This document shows positions 25,364 through 34,791 of a DNA stretch of 64,000 nt, piece after piece. A program made the translations under genes and the position numbers. The stretch is from VXLM01 sp965242665 (GTDB taxonomy: Bacteria; Chloroflexota; Dehalococcoidia; Lucifugimonadales; VXLM01). The DNA is taken from NCBI GenBank assembly GCA_965242665.1, contig OZ251484.1, forward strand, positions 1,736,001 to 1,800,000. Direction: 5' to 3'. Each line of letters starts with the position of its first letter. Position 1 is the stretch's first letter. The notes under the pieces are model-generated. The model was not told where the DNA came from and did not search any database. It was given only the letters and a program-made list of their open reading frames with translations.

Positions 25364-25732
25364 ATGGCAAAAGTGCGCGGCATACGCGGGGCGACCGTCG
25401 CCGACGACAATACGCAGGAGGCCATTCTGGACGCAACGGACGAACTGCTCCGGGCCATGGTCGAATCGAACGGCGTCGACGTCGACGACATTGCCGCCGC
25501 ATACTTCACGACGACCGACGACCTGAACGCCGAGTTCCCGGCCGCTGCAGCTCGAAAGTTGGGTTGGACGGAGGTCGCGCTTCTTTGCGCCCACGAGATG
25601 AAGGTGCCGAACGCGATGCGGCGAGTCGTCCGCGTGATGCTCCTGGTCAATACGGACAAGCCCGCGTCCGAAATCGCGTTCCAATACCTGCGGGGCACCG
25701 AAACACTGCGAAATCGCGCGCTGTCCCAATAG
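25364..25732 (+). CDS. aroH: Monofunctional chorismate mutase, AroH type
   Basis: 122 residues. VRGIRGATVADDNTQEAI at the N-terminus, then AELTTTDDLNAEFPA-like text (YFTTTDDLNAEFPAAAAR) and VPNAMRRVVRVMLLVNT match the Bacillus-type trimeric chorismate mutase. It converts chorismate to prephenate, the branch to Phe and Tyr, in agreement with the Tyr/Phe leader. tyrS follows after 45 bp. Confidence 0.92.
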   Translation: MAKVRGIRGATVADDNTQEAILDATDELLRAMVESNGVDVDDIAAAYFTTTDDLNAEFPAAAARKLGWTEVALLCAHEMKVPNAMRRVVRVMLLVNTDKPASEIAFQYLRGTETLRNRALSQ

Positions 25733-25777
25733 ATACGTGTGCAGGGGCGGGCCGTTGCATTCAAGGAAGGAAACCGC

Positions 25778-27073
25778 ATGAAAGAATGGGACTTGCAAAC
25801 CCTCTTCGACCGGGGCATGATTGAGGATGCCATCGTTCGCAGCGAATTGTTCCGGGACATCGAGGCGGGCAAGCGGCTTGCCATCTACCAGGGATTCGAT
25901 CCCACCAGCCCGAACCTTCACATCGGACACCTGCTCGGCCTGCGCGTCTTGCGATGGTTCCAGATGCACGGACACCAAGTCATCCTCCTCATCGGAGACT
26001 TCACCGGACGCATCGGAGACCCGTCCGACCGGCCCGAAACCCGCGAACGCCTCTCACATGAGCAGGTGCTCGAAAACGCCGCGACGTACAAGCAGCAATT
26101 CGCGCAAGTCTTCGACTTCGACGGGGACAACCCAGCAGAGGTCCGGTTCAATGGACAATGGCTCGACCAGATCACGTTGACGCAGTTCATCGAAATCATG
26201 GACAAGTTCACCGTCCAACAGCTGCTCGAACGCAGCATGTTCCAAGTACGGATGAAGCAGAACGAGGCGCTGTTCCTCAACGAGATGATCTACCCCATCC
26301 TCCAAGGCTACGATTCGGTTGCGATGGAGGTCGACGCGGAGCTTGGGGCATCCGATCAGCTGTTCAACATGATGCGCGGTCGCAGCCTTGTGCGGTCATA
26401 CCTGGGAAAGGCAAAGCACGTGCTCACTACCCCGTTGCTCGACGGCCTGGACGGACGGAAGATGAGCAAGACATACGGCAACACCGTCGACTTGGCGGAG
26501 GACCCTGTGCCCATGTTCTTCAAGCTGACGCTAGTGCAGGACTCCAAGCTGCCCGCATTCATGCGCGCGCTGACCGACCGCACGGACGAGGAGATCGCAG
26601 ACGTCGAGGCGCGCGCCAAGACGGAGAGCAACCTCATCGACGCGCGCCAGCAGTTCGCGCACGACGTCGTATCCATGCTGCACAGCGTCAACGCAGCGGA
26701 CGCAGCGCATCGGGAATTCGAGAAGGTCATCAAAGACGGAGAATTGCCGTCCCGCATCCCCGACGTTCCTGTCAATGCCGCCGCGTATCCAGCAGGCATG
26801 GTTCCGATCGTCGACCTGCTTGCAGGAGACGCGCGGCGCGGCGAAGACGGAAGCGACTTGGTGCACAGCAAGAGCGAAGCGCGCAGGCTCATCCAGCAGG
26901 GGGCGATCCGCATAGACGGCAAAGTGTTCGATGATCCGCGGGGATCGATCGATGGACGCTGGCTTCAGGGCAGGATCGTCAAGATCGGCAAACGCGGCTA
27001 CATCCGAGCGGATGTCCTCACCGAGGATGATCTATTGAAGGTAGAGCCGGAGGCGATTCCCCCGGACGAGTAG
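25778..27073 (+). CDS. tyrS: Tyrosyl-tRNA synthetase
   Basis: 431 residues from the ATG at 25778, with AAGGAAGG upstream. Class I signatures LHIGHLLGLRVL (HIGH) and DGRKMSKTYGN (KMSKS-type); YQGFDPTSPNLHIG and QGYDSVAMEVDAELGASDQ are TyrS-specific. A C-terminal S4-like RNA-binding domain (SKSEARRLIQQGAIRIDGK) completes the chain. Being last in an operon with a Tyr/Phe attenuator would tie charging capacity to tyrosine supply. Confidence 0.96.
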   Translation: MKEWDLQTLFDRGMIEDAIVRSELFRDIEAGKRLAIYQGFDPTSPNLHIGHLLGLRVLRWFQMHGHQVILLIGDFTGRIGDPSDRPETRERLSHEQVLENAATYKQQFAQVFDFDGDNPAEVRFNGQWLDQITLTQFIEIMDKFTVQQLLERSMFQVRMKQNEALFLNEMIYPILQGYDSVAMEVDAELGASDQLFNMMRGRSLVRSYLGKAKHVLTTPLLDGLDGRKMSKTYGNTVDLAEDPVPMFFKLTLVQDSKLPAFMRALTDRTDEEIADVEARAKTESNLIDARQQFAHDVVSMLHSVNAADAAHREFEKVIKDGELPSRIPDVPVNAAAYPAGMVPIVDLLAGDARRGEDGSDLVHSKSEARRLIQQGAIRIDGKVFDDPRGSIDGRWLQGRIVKIGKRGYIRADVLTEDDLLKVEPEAIPPDE

Positions 27074-27303
27074 CGGACGCTGCGCGCAGACCGCAGCGCC
27101 GCTAACCGTGGGCTGCACGCTCCGCTCGGAGCCACTGCTTGAGCGTCCGTTGGCTTTCCCCCGACGAACGGCTATCAGACCCACAACGCTGATATCCTCA
27201 TCCAGATCTAGCCAGCGGACTCCTTCTCCCACGCCATCGACTTCCTACGCCTCTTCCAGAAAATCCGACGGAAGGAAGGCGCTCAAATCGTTCGCCTGTC
27301 TGC

Positions 27304-27353
27304 GTCATTCCCCTGTAGGCGGGCCGCTAGATTCCCGCCTACAGGGGAATGAC
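27304..27353. repeat. Perfect 20-bp inverted repeat (REP-like) after tyrS
   Basis: Arms 27304-27323 and 27334-27353 are perfect inverted copies starting GTCATTCCCCTGTAGGCGGG, with a 10-base loop. It belongs to the same palindrome family as the 22 kb array. It lies between convergent tyrS and the glycosyltransferase gene and may also act as a bidirectional terminator. The other 200 bases after tyrS show nothing. Confidence 0.85.
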
Positions 27354-27360
27354 GGGCGGC

Positions 27361-29776
27361 CTACGGGGCGAACGCGACCTCCCAAATGCGGCCGGCGCCG
27401 TCGAACTGGCCGGTGGTGATTCGGGCGATGGCGTACTGTGGGAGGTCGACGTTCACCATGCACTTGCCGCCGAATAGCAGGCCGCGCTCGCCGAAGCCAA
27501 AGTCGAGGTTGTCGAATCCATGCTGCCTGCGGTCGTTCGGAAGATCGTTGGCGTCGATTGGGTAGACGTGCAGGAAGAATCTGGCCGTAGTGTCCGTGCG
27601 TTCGCACGGCTCCCGGAGGTAGTACACCGTCCGGGCGTCGAAATACACGTCGAACTCCTTGCGCGCCGCGGGCTCGGTGGACGCGATCGATTGGAACTCG
27701 GAAATGAGTTCGGGCGGCGGGTTGATGTAATGCACTACGCCCCAAGCCTGGCCGACTCTACCAGTGTTGACCTTGGAAACGGCGTACTGAGGAAGGGCGA
27801 ACCTTGCCATACACTTGCCGTCGAATAGCACGCCGCGCTCGCCGAAGCCAAAGTCGAGGTTGTCGAATCCATGCTGCCTGCGGTCGTTCGGAAGATCGTT
27901 GGCGTCGATTGGGTAGACGTGCAGGAAGAATCTGGCCGTAGTGTCCGCGCGTTCGCACGGCTCCCGGAGGTAGTACACCGTCCGGTCGTCGAAATACACG
28001 TCGAAATCCTTGCGCGCCGCAGGCTCGGTGGACGCAACTGTTCGGTACATGTTCTCATACCATGCTTCCAAGCCGTCCCTGTCGTAGAGGAAGAAGTGCT
28101 GGTTTTGCGGCGTAAGCAGGGCGTCTATATCGAGGCGCTCGCGCATGACGACGAATCCGCCCTCCGCAGCGGGAAGATACGCATAGTCGATGGGGCTCGT
28201 GTTCAGGTAGTAATCCACCGCGTTGATAGCGCCCAACCAGGCGAAGAAGTGTATGTTGGATGTTCTCTTGTGGAGAACGATGACGGGCTCTCCCGCAGTC
28301 GCATCGCGGATGACGAGCATGTCATGCTCCGCCGCTCTCGCTGCCCGGGCCGTCTCCGCGCTGTGGCCGACGCGGCTCATCTGGAAGCTGGAGACTGCAA
28401 AGAGCAGCAGCGCAATGATCGACGCGGCGGCGATGACGCCGTCTCGATTGGTCAGCCGGCGCGCCAAGAGCAGAACGATCGCGAAGCAGACCAAGGGGAG
28501 GCCAATATAGTAGAGAGATTCGAAATGATGATGGTCGTAGGTAGAGTGGCGCAATGGCAGCGTCCAGAAGAAGCCGAACGACGCCAGGGTTGCAAACAGG
28601 ATTCTCGGACGGACGAATATCGAGCCGATGAGACACGCCGCCGAGAGGGCGACACCGAGGACGACGGCTAGGCGTTTCGGCAGCCACGTTGGGCTTCCGT
28701 CCGCAGCGCCGTCATGACCGATCTGACCAAGCAAGGAGTAGGGGATGAACATTCGGAGGACGTTGTGAAACTGTCCTTCTAGGAAAGGGTGCCACGATAC
28801 TTTGGCGGCTGCAGAGACGTTGAATTCGGAGTCTCCTCCGGTACGCTTTACCATGGATTGGAAGGACGGCAGCTCCGTCAGCGGCGTCTCGCCGTCTAGT
28901 GCGGCGTATTCCATGGTGAAGTTGAAGGTGAGGACGGACAGGCCGAACCCTAGCGCAACTGCGCCAAGCAGCAGGTAGCGGCTGCGAAACGGTGCGGACG
29001 CTGCGCGTTTTAACCTGACATAATGACGGGGGGGGGGGGGGGGGGGGGGTAGAAGTTGCGGCGGCAGAACGCGCCCGCAGGATCTCGCTCGCAAGCCCAA
29101 TGATGACGAACGGCACCAGCAGGGCCAAGACATGCCAACCCAACAGCAGCGCGATGCACGTCTTGAAGACCAGCTGGCGGAAGCGGCCTTCCTGCACGAA
29201 GATCACCATGCCGTGAAAGACCAACATCACCCCGAAGAGGTCGGGCATCCCCTCGTTGGCCGTCATGTCGTTGAAGTACAGCAGGGAGTACGACGAGAAC
29301 GCTAGCAGGGTTGCAGTCAGTGCGATCCATCTGTTGTGCGTGAGGCGGCCGAGCGAGAGATACGCGAGGACTGCTATAGCGGTGAAGAACAGCAGCATGA
29401 GTATTCTAGCGGTGGTAATTTGGACAGACGGGTTACCGGAGACTGGCAGGGTGGCCAGCTTCATGAGGAGGTAGCCGCCGGGCGGGAAGCGGTTGTATGG
29501 CGCGTAACGGACTGCGCCGTCCTCGTCTATGAACCGACGATGGAACCGCTGGAAGCCGTGTTCGGGGGAGAGATTCACGGCTATCGTCAGGTGTTCCGCG
29601 GACATCAAGTTGTGATAGCCCGGTGGTCGGTAGAAGTACACTCGGTCGCCCGCGAACACAAACACCGTCGACAGCGCAAGCAACAGCAAGGCCAGGGGAA
29701 GCCACGGGGATCGCAGCGCGGATTCGAGTCTACCGGGTAATGTCATGCTTGGGATCCGGGCGGCGCGAGATAGCAT
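27361..29776 (-). CDS. GT-C-like membrane glycosyltransferase, copy 1, split by a G22 tract
   Basis: Two open frames meet at the homopolymer 29028-29049. The N-half (start 29776, or ATG 29746) has hydrophobic spans, a first outer loop with SPEHGFQRF and YNRFPPGGYLLM, and NDMTANEGMPDLFG: the layout of GT-C (PMT/ArnT-like) lipid-dependent glycosyltransferases. The C-half continues in another frame from HYVRLKRAAS with more spans (RRLTNRDGVIAAAS) and then two 117-residue repeats, each with FDVYFD, YYLREPC, HGFDNLDFGFG and GKCM. The tract length as given leaves the two halves one base out of frame; 21 or 24 bases would join them. Paralogues at 32117 and 49355 share the same split. The product would be an outer-face membrane enzyme. 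Confidence 0.7.
29028..29049. repeat. Homopolymer G22 (C22 on the coding strand)
   Basis: Twenty-two consecutive G on the plus strand, at the junction of the two halves of glycosyltransferase copy 1, encoding a proline run. Tracts of this length slip during replication and are typical of phase-variable genes. The exact count may be affected by sequencing error. Confidence 0.9.
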
Positions 29777-29972
29777 GTCAATTATAACTGAACATTACCG
29801 ACCGAGAGAAGAGTCCTCCCGCAGTGCCGAACCCAACAGCGCCATCTGGTGGATATGCCGACAGCAGAAGTCGGGGACATTCTCTTGCAGTATGTCGACG
29901 TCGAACGGGGTCTCATCTCGGACCGGAATGTTCCTAGCTCACCGAATCCGCAGCATCACGCGGCGCGCGGCG
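29746..29972. repeat. Duplicated 227-bp segment, copy at 34565-34791
   Basis: Nearly identical by eye and of equal length to 34565-34791. It spans the start of the glycosyltransferase gene, its upstream region and the last codons of the preceding gene, which therefore ends in RRVMLRIR here and in the unrelated aminotransferase at 34758. Homology stops sharply at 29972 and 34791, inside those two genes. Confidence 0.85.
29781..29810 (-). promoter_or_regulatory. Possible promoter of glycosyltransferase copy 1
   Basis: On the minus strand TATAAT occupies 29786-29781, with a weak -35 (TTCTCT, 29810-29805) at 18 bp. Transcription would begin next to the ATG at 29776, so initiation could be nearly leaderless. 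Copy 2 keeps the site as TATAGT at the equivalent place (about 34600-34605). Confidence 0.4.
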
Positions 29973-30601
29973 ACCGTAGCGCCGATCGTCTTTGGCCACG
30001 TGCGAGTGAGAGTGGAGCGTTCGGACTCCGGCAAGAGGCGCCCTGCGCTCAGTCCGGCAAGGGCGGAGCCGAAGAAGAGGAAGACCATGGGGAATGTGGA
30101 GAGTCGTTGTGGGGTGTTCAGATCGTAGATGACGGCGCAGACGATTACGATCATACCGATGCGGAAAGTAAGGGTAAGGTTGTCGGAGGGGAATTCGTTC
30201 GACGCGAGGCGGATGCCGCGCCACCAAAGCGCAATGCAGAGGATCGAGCCGAGGAGTGCGCGCTGGGCGTATCCGTCTGGCAAGTCGGTGACGATCAATT
30301 CGATGGGCCATGCAGGGCGTATCTGTCCGGGCTGTACTTGGAGCGAGACGGATGCGTACATGACGAGCAGCCCCACTGCGGCGGCGAGGAATGGGTAGAG
30401 CAATCGCGCCTTCTCTCCACTGCGGGGAGTCATGCGGGCGATGAGGATCGACAGTCCCAAGACTCCGATGACGGCGTACCAGGACTGTGGGCCGGCGTCG
30501 AGTCCGGCGATGACTCCGACGACGCCTGAGAGGGCGAATACCCATGCGCTTTCCGCGGCCGCGTGCGCTGCGAGCACGATTCTATCTTGGAGCAGCTGCA
30601 T
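29939..30601 (-). CDS. Multi-span membrane protein, probably the truncated partner of DUF58 (DUF4129/TgpA-like)
   Basis: 220 residues from the ATG at 30601, which overlaps the DUF58 stop by 20 bp. About six hydrophobic segments (for example VFALSGVVGVIAGL and FPMVFLFFGSALAGL). DUF58 genes are usually followed by a larger membrane protein with the same kind of N-terminal span block plus a C-terminal transglutaminase or DUF4129 domain. Here the chain stops right after the spans, with the tail RRVMLRIR that comes from the duplicated 227-bp segment shared with the aminotransferase. I infer the rest was lost when the glycosyltransferase cassette arrived. Confidence 0.65.
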   Translation of the reverse strand: MQLLQDRIVLAAHAAAESAWVFALSGVVGVIAGLDAGPQSWYAVIGVLGLSILIARMTPRSGEKARLLYPFLAAAVGLLVMYASVSLQVQPGQIRPAWPIELIVTDLPDGYAQRALLGSILCIALWWRGIRLASNEFPSDNLTLTFRIGMIVIVCAVIYDLNTPQRLSTFPMVFLFFGSALAGLSAGRLLPESERSTLTRTWPKTIGATVAARRVMLRIR

Positions 30602-31832
30602 ATTCGGACTCCAAGCGGTCGAGGCGCTGTCGGATTTCGTGTACGACGACACCTTGCGGCATTTGGGGGCATCTTCCTTCTCCGACGTAGACGACGATCA
30701 CATGGTATCCGCGCCGTTCGAGGTCGTGGATGACTTGGACGAACTGCGGCGGCAGGAAGGAAGTGACGATGACGATGGTGGATCCGAAGGGGAATCGCCG
30801 GTAGTTTTCGGAGAGGTGTTGGTACATGGGTCGGACGGCGTAGGGGCGGAGTCCTGCCAAGGCGGCGAGAATGGCGGCGGCCTGCTCTCGTCCGTGTCCT
30901 GGCGCAACGGTCATCATATGGTCTGCGCTTGGGGGCATGTCGTTCGAGAACATGCCGATGGAGTGCTGTCGGTCGGCGGAGTAGCGCGCAATGGATGCGG
31001 CGGCGGTTACCACGCGCTCGAGGGAATCTTTGCGGTACGGCCCCCAGTAGGGATCGGCGGTGTCGACTGCCACGACGAGAACGACCATGAAGTTGGCGCT
31101 CGGCTCGTATCTGCGGACTTGCAGACTTTGCGCGCGAGCAGTGGCCTTCCAATCGATGCTCTTCATTGGATCGCCTGCACGGTAATCGCGGACGCCGACC
31201 GGACGCGACGGGTCGGTGAAGATTTGGACGTGCCCCCGCAGCCCGCCGAGGGGGCGATGCGCGGTCATGCCCAACTCTTCCAGTGGGTAGACGCGGGGAT
31301 AGACGAGGATATGGTCTCTGATGGATGCGTTGGCGCGGCTGCGCAGGAAGCCGAAGGGATCCCCGCTCTCGATACGCGCCGGACCGATTGCGAAGAGACC
31401 GCGCTCCTCACACCTGACCCGGTAGACCCAACGAATCCTCTCGTACCATCCCAAGGAGGTTCGATGTTGGATGGCCGTTACCCTTGGGCGGACGTTCGAG
31501 TGGACACCGCCGGAAACTACACGCAGCTCGTCCGGGATCTCGTCGGAGACGTGGATCCACGGAAGCGGGAGTGGCTTGCGGTTGATGAGGGAGATGGTCA
31601 GATCGATCTCTTCTCCAAGGAAGGCGCGGCGGTGGGAGATGCGCCGCTCATAGCGTACATCGTCCAAGGAAAGCCGGTTCCATGCGAGGGAGACGGATGC
31701 GGAGACGACTCCCATCGCGCCGAATGCGATCACGATGCCTTGCCCCGTGAAGAAGCCGACCGCAATCACGACGGCGAAGAACGCGATCCAAAAATCGTGC
31801 CAGATGATCCCGGTAGTGACTGCGCGGCGCAT
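30582..31832 (-). CDS. DUF58 protein with von Willebrand A-like domain
   Basis: 416 residues. Two N-terminal hydrophobic segments (FWIAFFAVVIAVGFFTG, IVIAFGAMGVVSASVSLAW) precede a beta-rich region and the DUF58 core GVRDYRAGDPMKSIDWKATAR, followed by a VWA-like fold (VVLVVAVDTADP...SIARYSADRQHSIGMFSND). DUF58 proteins occur with MoxR ATPases and transglutaminase-like membrane proteins and are thought to act in envelope protein assembly. No MoxR gene is adjacent; the downstream membrane partner is truncated. Confidence 0.88.
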   Translation of the reverse strand: MRRAVTTGIIWHDFWIAFFAVVIAVGFFTGQGIVIAFGAMGVVSASVSLAWNRLSLDDVRYERRISHRRAFLGEEIDLTISLINRKPLPLPWIHVSDEIPDELRVVSGGVHSNVRPRVTAIQHRTSLGWYERIRWVYRVRCEERGLFAIGPARIESGDPFGFLRSRANASIRDHILVYPRVYPLEELGMTAHRPLGGLRGHVQIFTDPSRPVGVRDYRAGDPMKSIDWKATARAQSLQVRRYEPSANFMVVLVVAVDTADPYWGPYRKDSLERVVTAAASIARYSADRQHSIGMFSNDMPPSADHMMTVAPGHGREQAAAILAALAGLRPYAVRPMYQHLSENYRRFPFGSTIVIVTSFLPPQFVQVIHDLERRGYHVIVVYVGEGRCPQMPQGVVVHEIRQRLDRLESEYAAAPR

Positions 31833-31926
31833 GGACTACAGTATATGAGACTGTTGGATAATCGTCATGCACAGGGATGCAGTATGGTTCCATTCGATGT
31901 ATCGTGGCCTAGTTGCCCCCGCATCG

Positions 31927-32092
31927 GAAATCCACCTGCCGTCTAGCAAACCCTTCTGCCGCCATCCTCACCCCCACCTACGTCATTCCCGCACCCATCC
32001 GCGTCATCCTCACCCCCACCTACGTCATTCCCGTACCCATCCCGTCATATCCCGCACCCACTCCCGTCATATCCCGCGAAGGCGGGAATCTG
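31927..32092. repeat. Short direct repeats and REP-like palindrome after glycosyltransferase copy 2
   Basis: CACCCCCACCTACGTCATTC occurs twice (about 31970 and 32011) among CCCGCACCCATCC-type units, ending with the palindrome CCCGCGAAGGCGGGAATC at about 32077. The block and the preceding ATCGGAAATCCACCTGCCGT also occur, inverted, after copy 3 (51780-51930). Non-coding. Confidence 0.8.
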
Positions 32093-32116
32093 GTGGTCTG
32101 CCTCTGACGCCCCGCA

Positions 32117-34595
32117 TCAATCGCGCGCATCCGGTGCGAACTCGACTTCCCAAATCCGGCCTGCGCCGTCGAACTGGCCGGTGGTGATTCGGGCGATGGC
32201 GTACTGTGGGAGGTCGACGTTCACCATGCACTTGCCGCCGAATAGCAGGCCGTGGTCGCCGAAGCCAAAGTCGAGGTTGTCGAATCCATACTCTCTGCGG
32301 GGGGCTGGAAGGTCGTCGACGGCCTCAGGGACGATGTGCAGGAAGAAGCGCGCGGCAGTGTCCGTGCGTCCGCACGGCTCCTTTAGGTAGTACAACTTGC
32401 CCTCGGCGATGTATACGTCGAACTCCGAGCGCGCGGCAGGTTCGTTGGACGCGATCGATTGGAACTCGGAAATGAGTTCGGGCGGCGGGTTGATGTAATG
32501 CACTACGCCCCAAGCCTGGCCGACTCTACCAGTGTTGACCTTGGAAACGGCGTACTGAGGAAGGGCGAACCTTGCCATACACTTGCCGTCGAATAGCACG
32601 CCGCGCTCGCCGAAGCCAAAGTCGAGGTTGTCGAATCCATGCTGCCTGCGGTCGTTCGGAAGATCGTTGGCGTCGATTGGGTAGACGTGCAGGAAGAATC
32701 TGGCCGTAGTGTCCGTGCGTTCGCACGGCTCCCGGAGGTAGTACACCGTCCGGGCGTCGAAATACACGTCGAAATCCTTGCGCGCCGCGGGCTCGGTGGA
32801 CGCAACCGTTCGGTACATGTTCTCATACCATGCTTCCAAGCCGTCTCTGTCGTAGAGGAAGAAGTACTGGTTTTGGGGCGTAAGCAGGGCGTCTATATCG
32901 AGGCGCTCTCGCATGACGACGAATCCGCCATCTACGGCGGGGAGATGCACATAGCGGATGGGGCTCGTGTTCAGGTAGTAATTTATCGCGTGTCCCGCGT
33001 AGCCCCGCCAGGCGGTGAAGTCTTCGTAGTCGCCTCCGATACGGAGAACGGTGATGAGCTCCCCCGCAGTCAACTCGCGGATGGTGAGCATGTCCTGCCC
33101 CGCAGCCCTGGCAGCTTGGGCCGTCTCCGCGCTGTGGCCAATGCGGCTCATCTGAAAGCTGGATACTGCGAAGAGCAGCAGCGCAATGACCGATGCGGCC
33201 GCAGCGATGACGCCGTCTCGATTGGTCAGCCTGCGCGCCAACAGCAGCACGAGGGTGAAGAAAACCAATGGGAGGCCAATATAGTAGACACTCTCGAAAT
33301 CATGGAAGACGGTGTGATAGCGAAGCAGCGCCGCCCAGAAGAAGCCGAACGACGCCAGGGTGACGAACAACATCCTCTGACGCACGAACATCGAGCCGAT
33401 CAGACACGCCGACGACAGGCCGACGACCAAGGCGACGGCTTGGAATTTCAATAGCCACTCGGTCGCCGCCAAGGCGTTGATATCCGCCGCTGGTACGAGG
33501 GCGCCCTGGAATTGGGTTTGCCACGTCGGACTTTCGAGGATGCCGCCGCTTCCAATCAGTGCGTACGGGGCGAACATGAGGAAGATGCGGAGGAGCTGCA
33601 ATTCCATGAAGGCTCCCCATGGGTAGGAGGCTTGACCGGCACCTTGGTTGACGTTGGTGCGTTTCAGCATGGACTGGAAGGACGGCAACTCGGTGAGCGG
33701 CGTCTCGCCCTCCAGCGCGGCGTACTCCATGGCCAAGTTGAAGGTGAGGACACACAGGCCGAACACCAGCGCAACTGCGCCGAGTAGGAGAAAGCGGCTG
33801 CGAAACGGTGCGGACGCCGCGCGTTTTAACTTGACATAATACGGGGGGGGGGGGGGGGGGGGGGGGGGGGGTAGAAGTTGCGGCGGCAGAACGCGCCCGC
33901 AGGAGGTCGCGCGCCAACCCGAAGATGACGAACGGCAGCAGCAAGGCCAAGACATGCCAGCCAAGCAGCAGGGCGATGCACACCTTGACGATCAGCTGGC
34001 GAAAGCGGCCTTCCTGCACGAAGACGACCATGCCGTGGAAGGTCAACATGACTCCAAAGAGGTCGGGCATCCCGTCGTTGGCGGTCATGTCATTGTAGTA
34101 GAGTAAGTAGTACGATGAGAACGCCAGCAGCGTCGCCGTCAGCGCGATCCACCGGTTGGATGTGAGGCGGCAGAGCGACAGATACGCGAGGACTGTGGTG
34201 CCTGCAAAGAGCAGCAGCATGAGGATTCGCGCCGCGTAGATTTGGGCGGACGGGTTATTGGAGGCTGACAAGGTGGCTAGCTTCATGAGCAGGTAGCCGC
34301 CAATCGGGAAGCGGTTGTACGGCTGGTAGCGAGTGACGCCGTCGTCATCTATGAACCGGCGCGCGAACCGCTGGAAACCGTGCTCGGGGGAAATGTTCGC
34401 CGTTATCGTCAGATGATATGAGGACACCCCGTTGTGTTGCTGGGATCGGTAGAAGTATCCTCGGTCGCCGCCGAAGATGAAGACCGTCGACAGCGCAAGC
34501 AGGAGCAGGGCGAGAGGGAGCCACGCGGATCGCAGCGCGGATTCGAGTCTACCGGGTAATGTCATGATTCGGAGCCAGGCGGCGCGAGATAGCAT
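32117..34595 (-). CDS. GT-C-like membrane glycosyltransferase, copy 2, split by a G29 tract
   Basis: Same architecture as copy 1. The N-half (start 34595 or 34565) has the RFARRFIDDDG and YNRFPIGGYLLM outer loop and NDMTANDGMPDLFG. The C-half starts after the tract (YYVKLKRAAS) and ends with two 117-residue repeats. The tract 33843-33871 has 29 G, and the base next to it (the C of GTCATTATG in the other copies) is missing, so the effective phase equals that of copies 1 and 3: halves out of frame by one base. The central outer segment (FQSMLKRTNVNQGAGQASY) differs strongly from copy 1, while the first C-terminal repeat is almost identical to both repeats of copy 1. Confidence 0.7.
33843..33871. 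repeat. Homopolymer G29 (C29 on the coding strand)
   Basis: Twenty-nine consecutive G at the junction of the two halves of copy 2, in the same place as the G22 of copy 1 and the C10 of copy 3. Length estimates for such runs are uncertain. Confidence 0.9.
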
Positions 34596-34791
34596 GTCAA
34601 CTATAACTGAACACTACCGACCGAGAGAAGAGTCCTCCCACAGTGCCGAACCGAACAGCGCCATCTGGTGGATATGCCGACAGCAGAAGTCGGGGACATT
34701 CTCTTGCAGTATGTCGACGTTGAACGGGGTCTCATCTCGCACCGGAATGTTCCTAGCTCACCGAATCCGCAGCATCACGCGGCGCGCGGCG
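34565..34791. repeat. Duplicated 227-bp segment, copy at 29746-29972
   Basis: Contains the start of glycosyltransferase copy 2, its 162-bp upstream region and the last codons of the class III aminotransferase gene. FVDAARR is a natural-looking family ending for that aminotransferase, suggesting that this locus is the source and 29746-29972 the derived copy. Confidence 0.85.
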
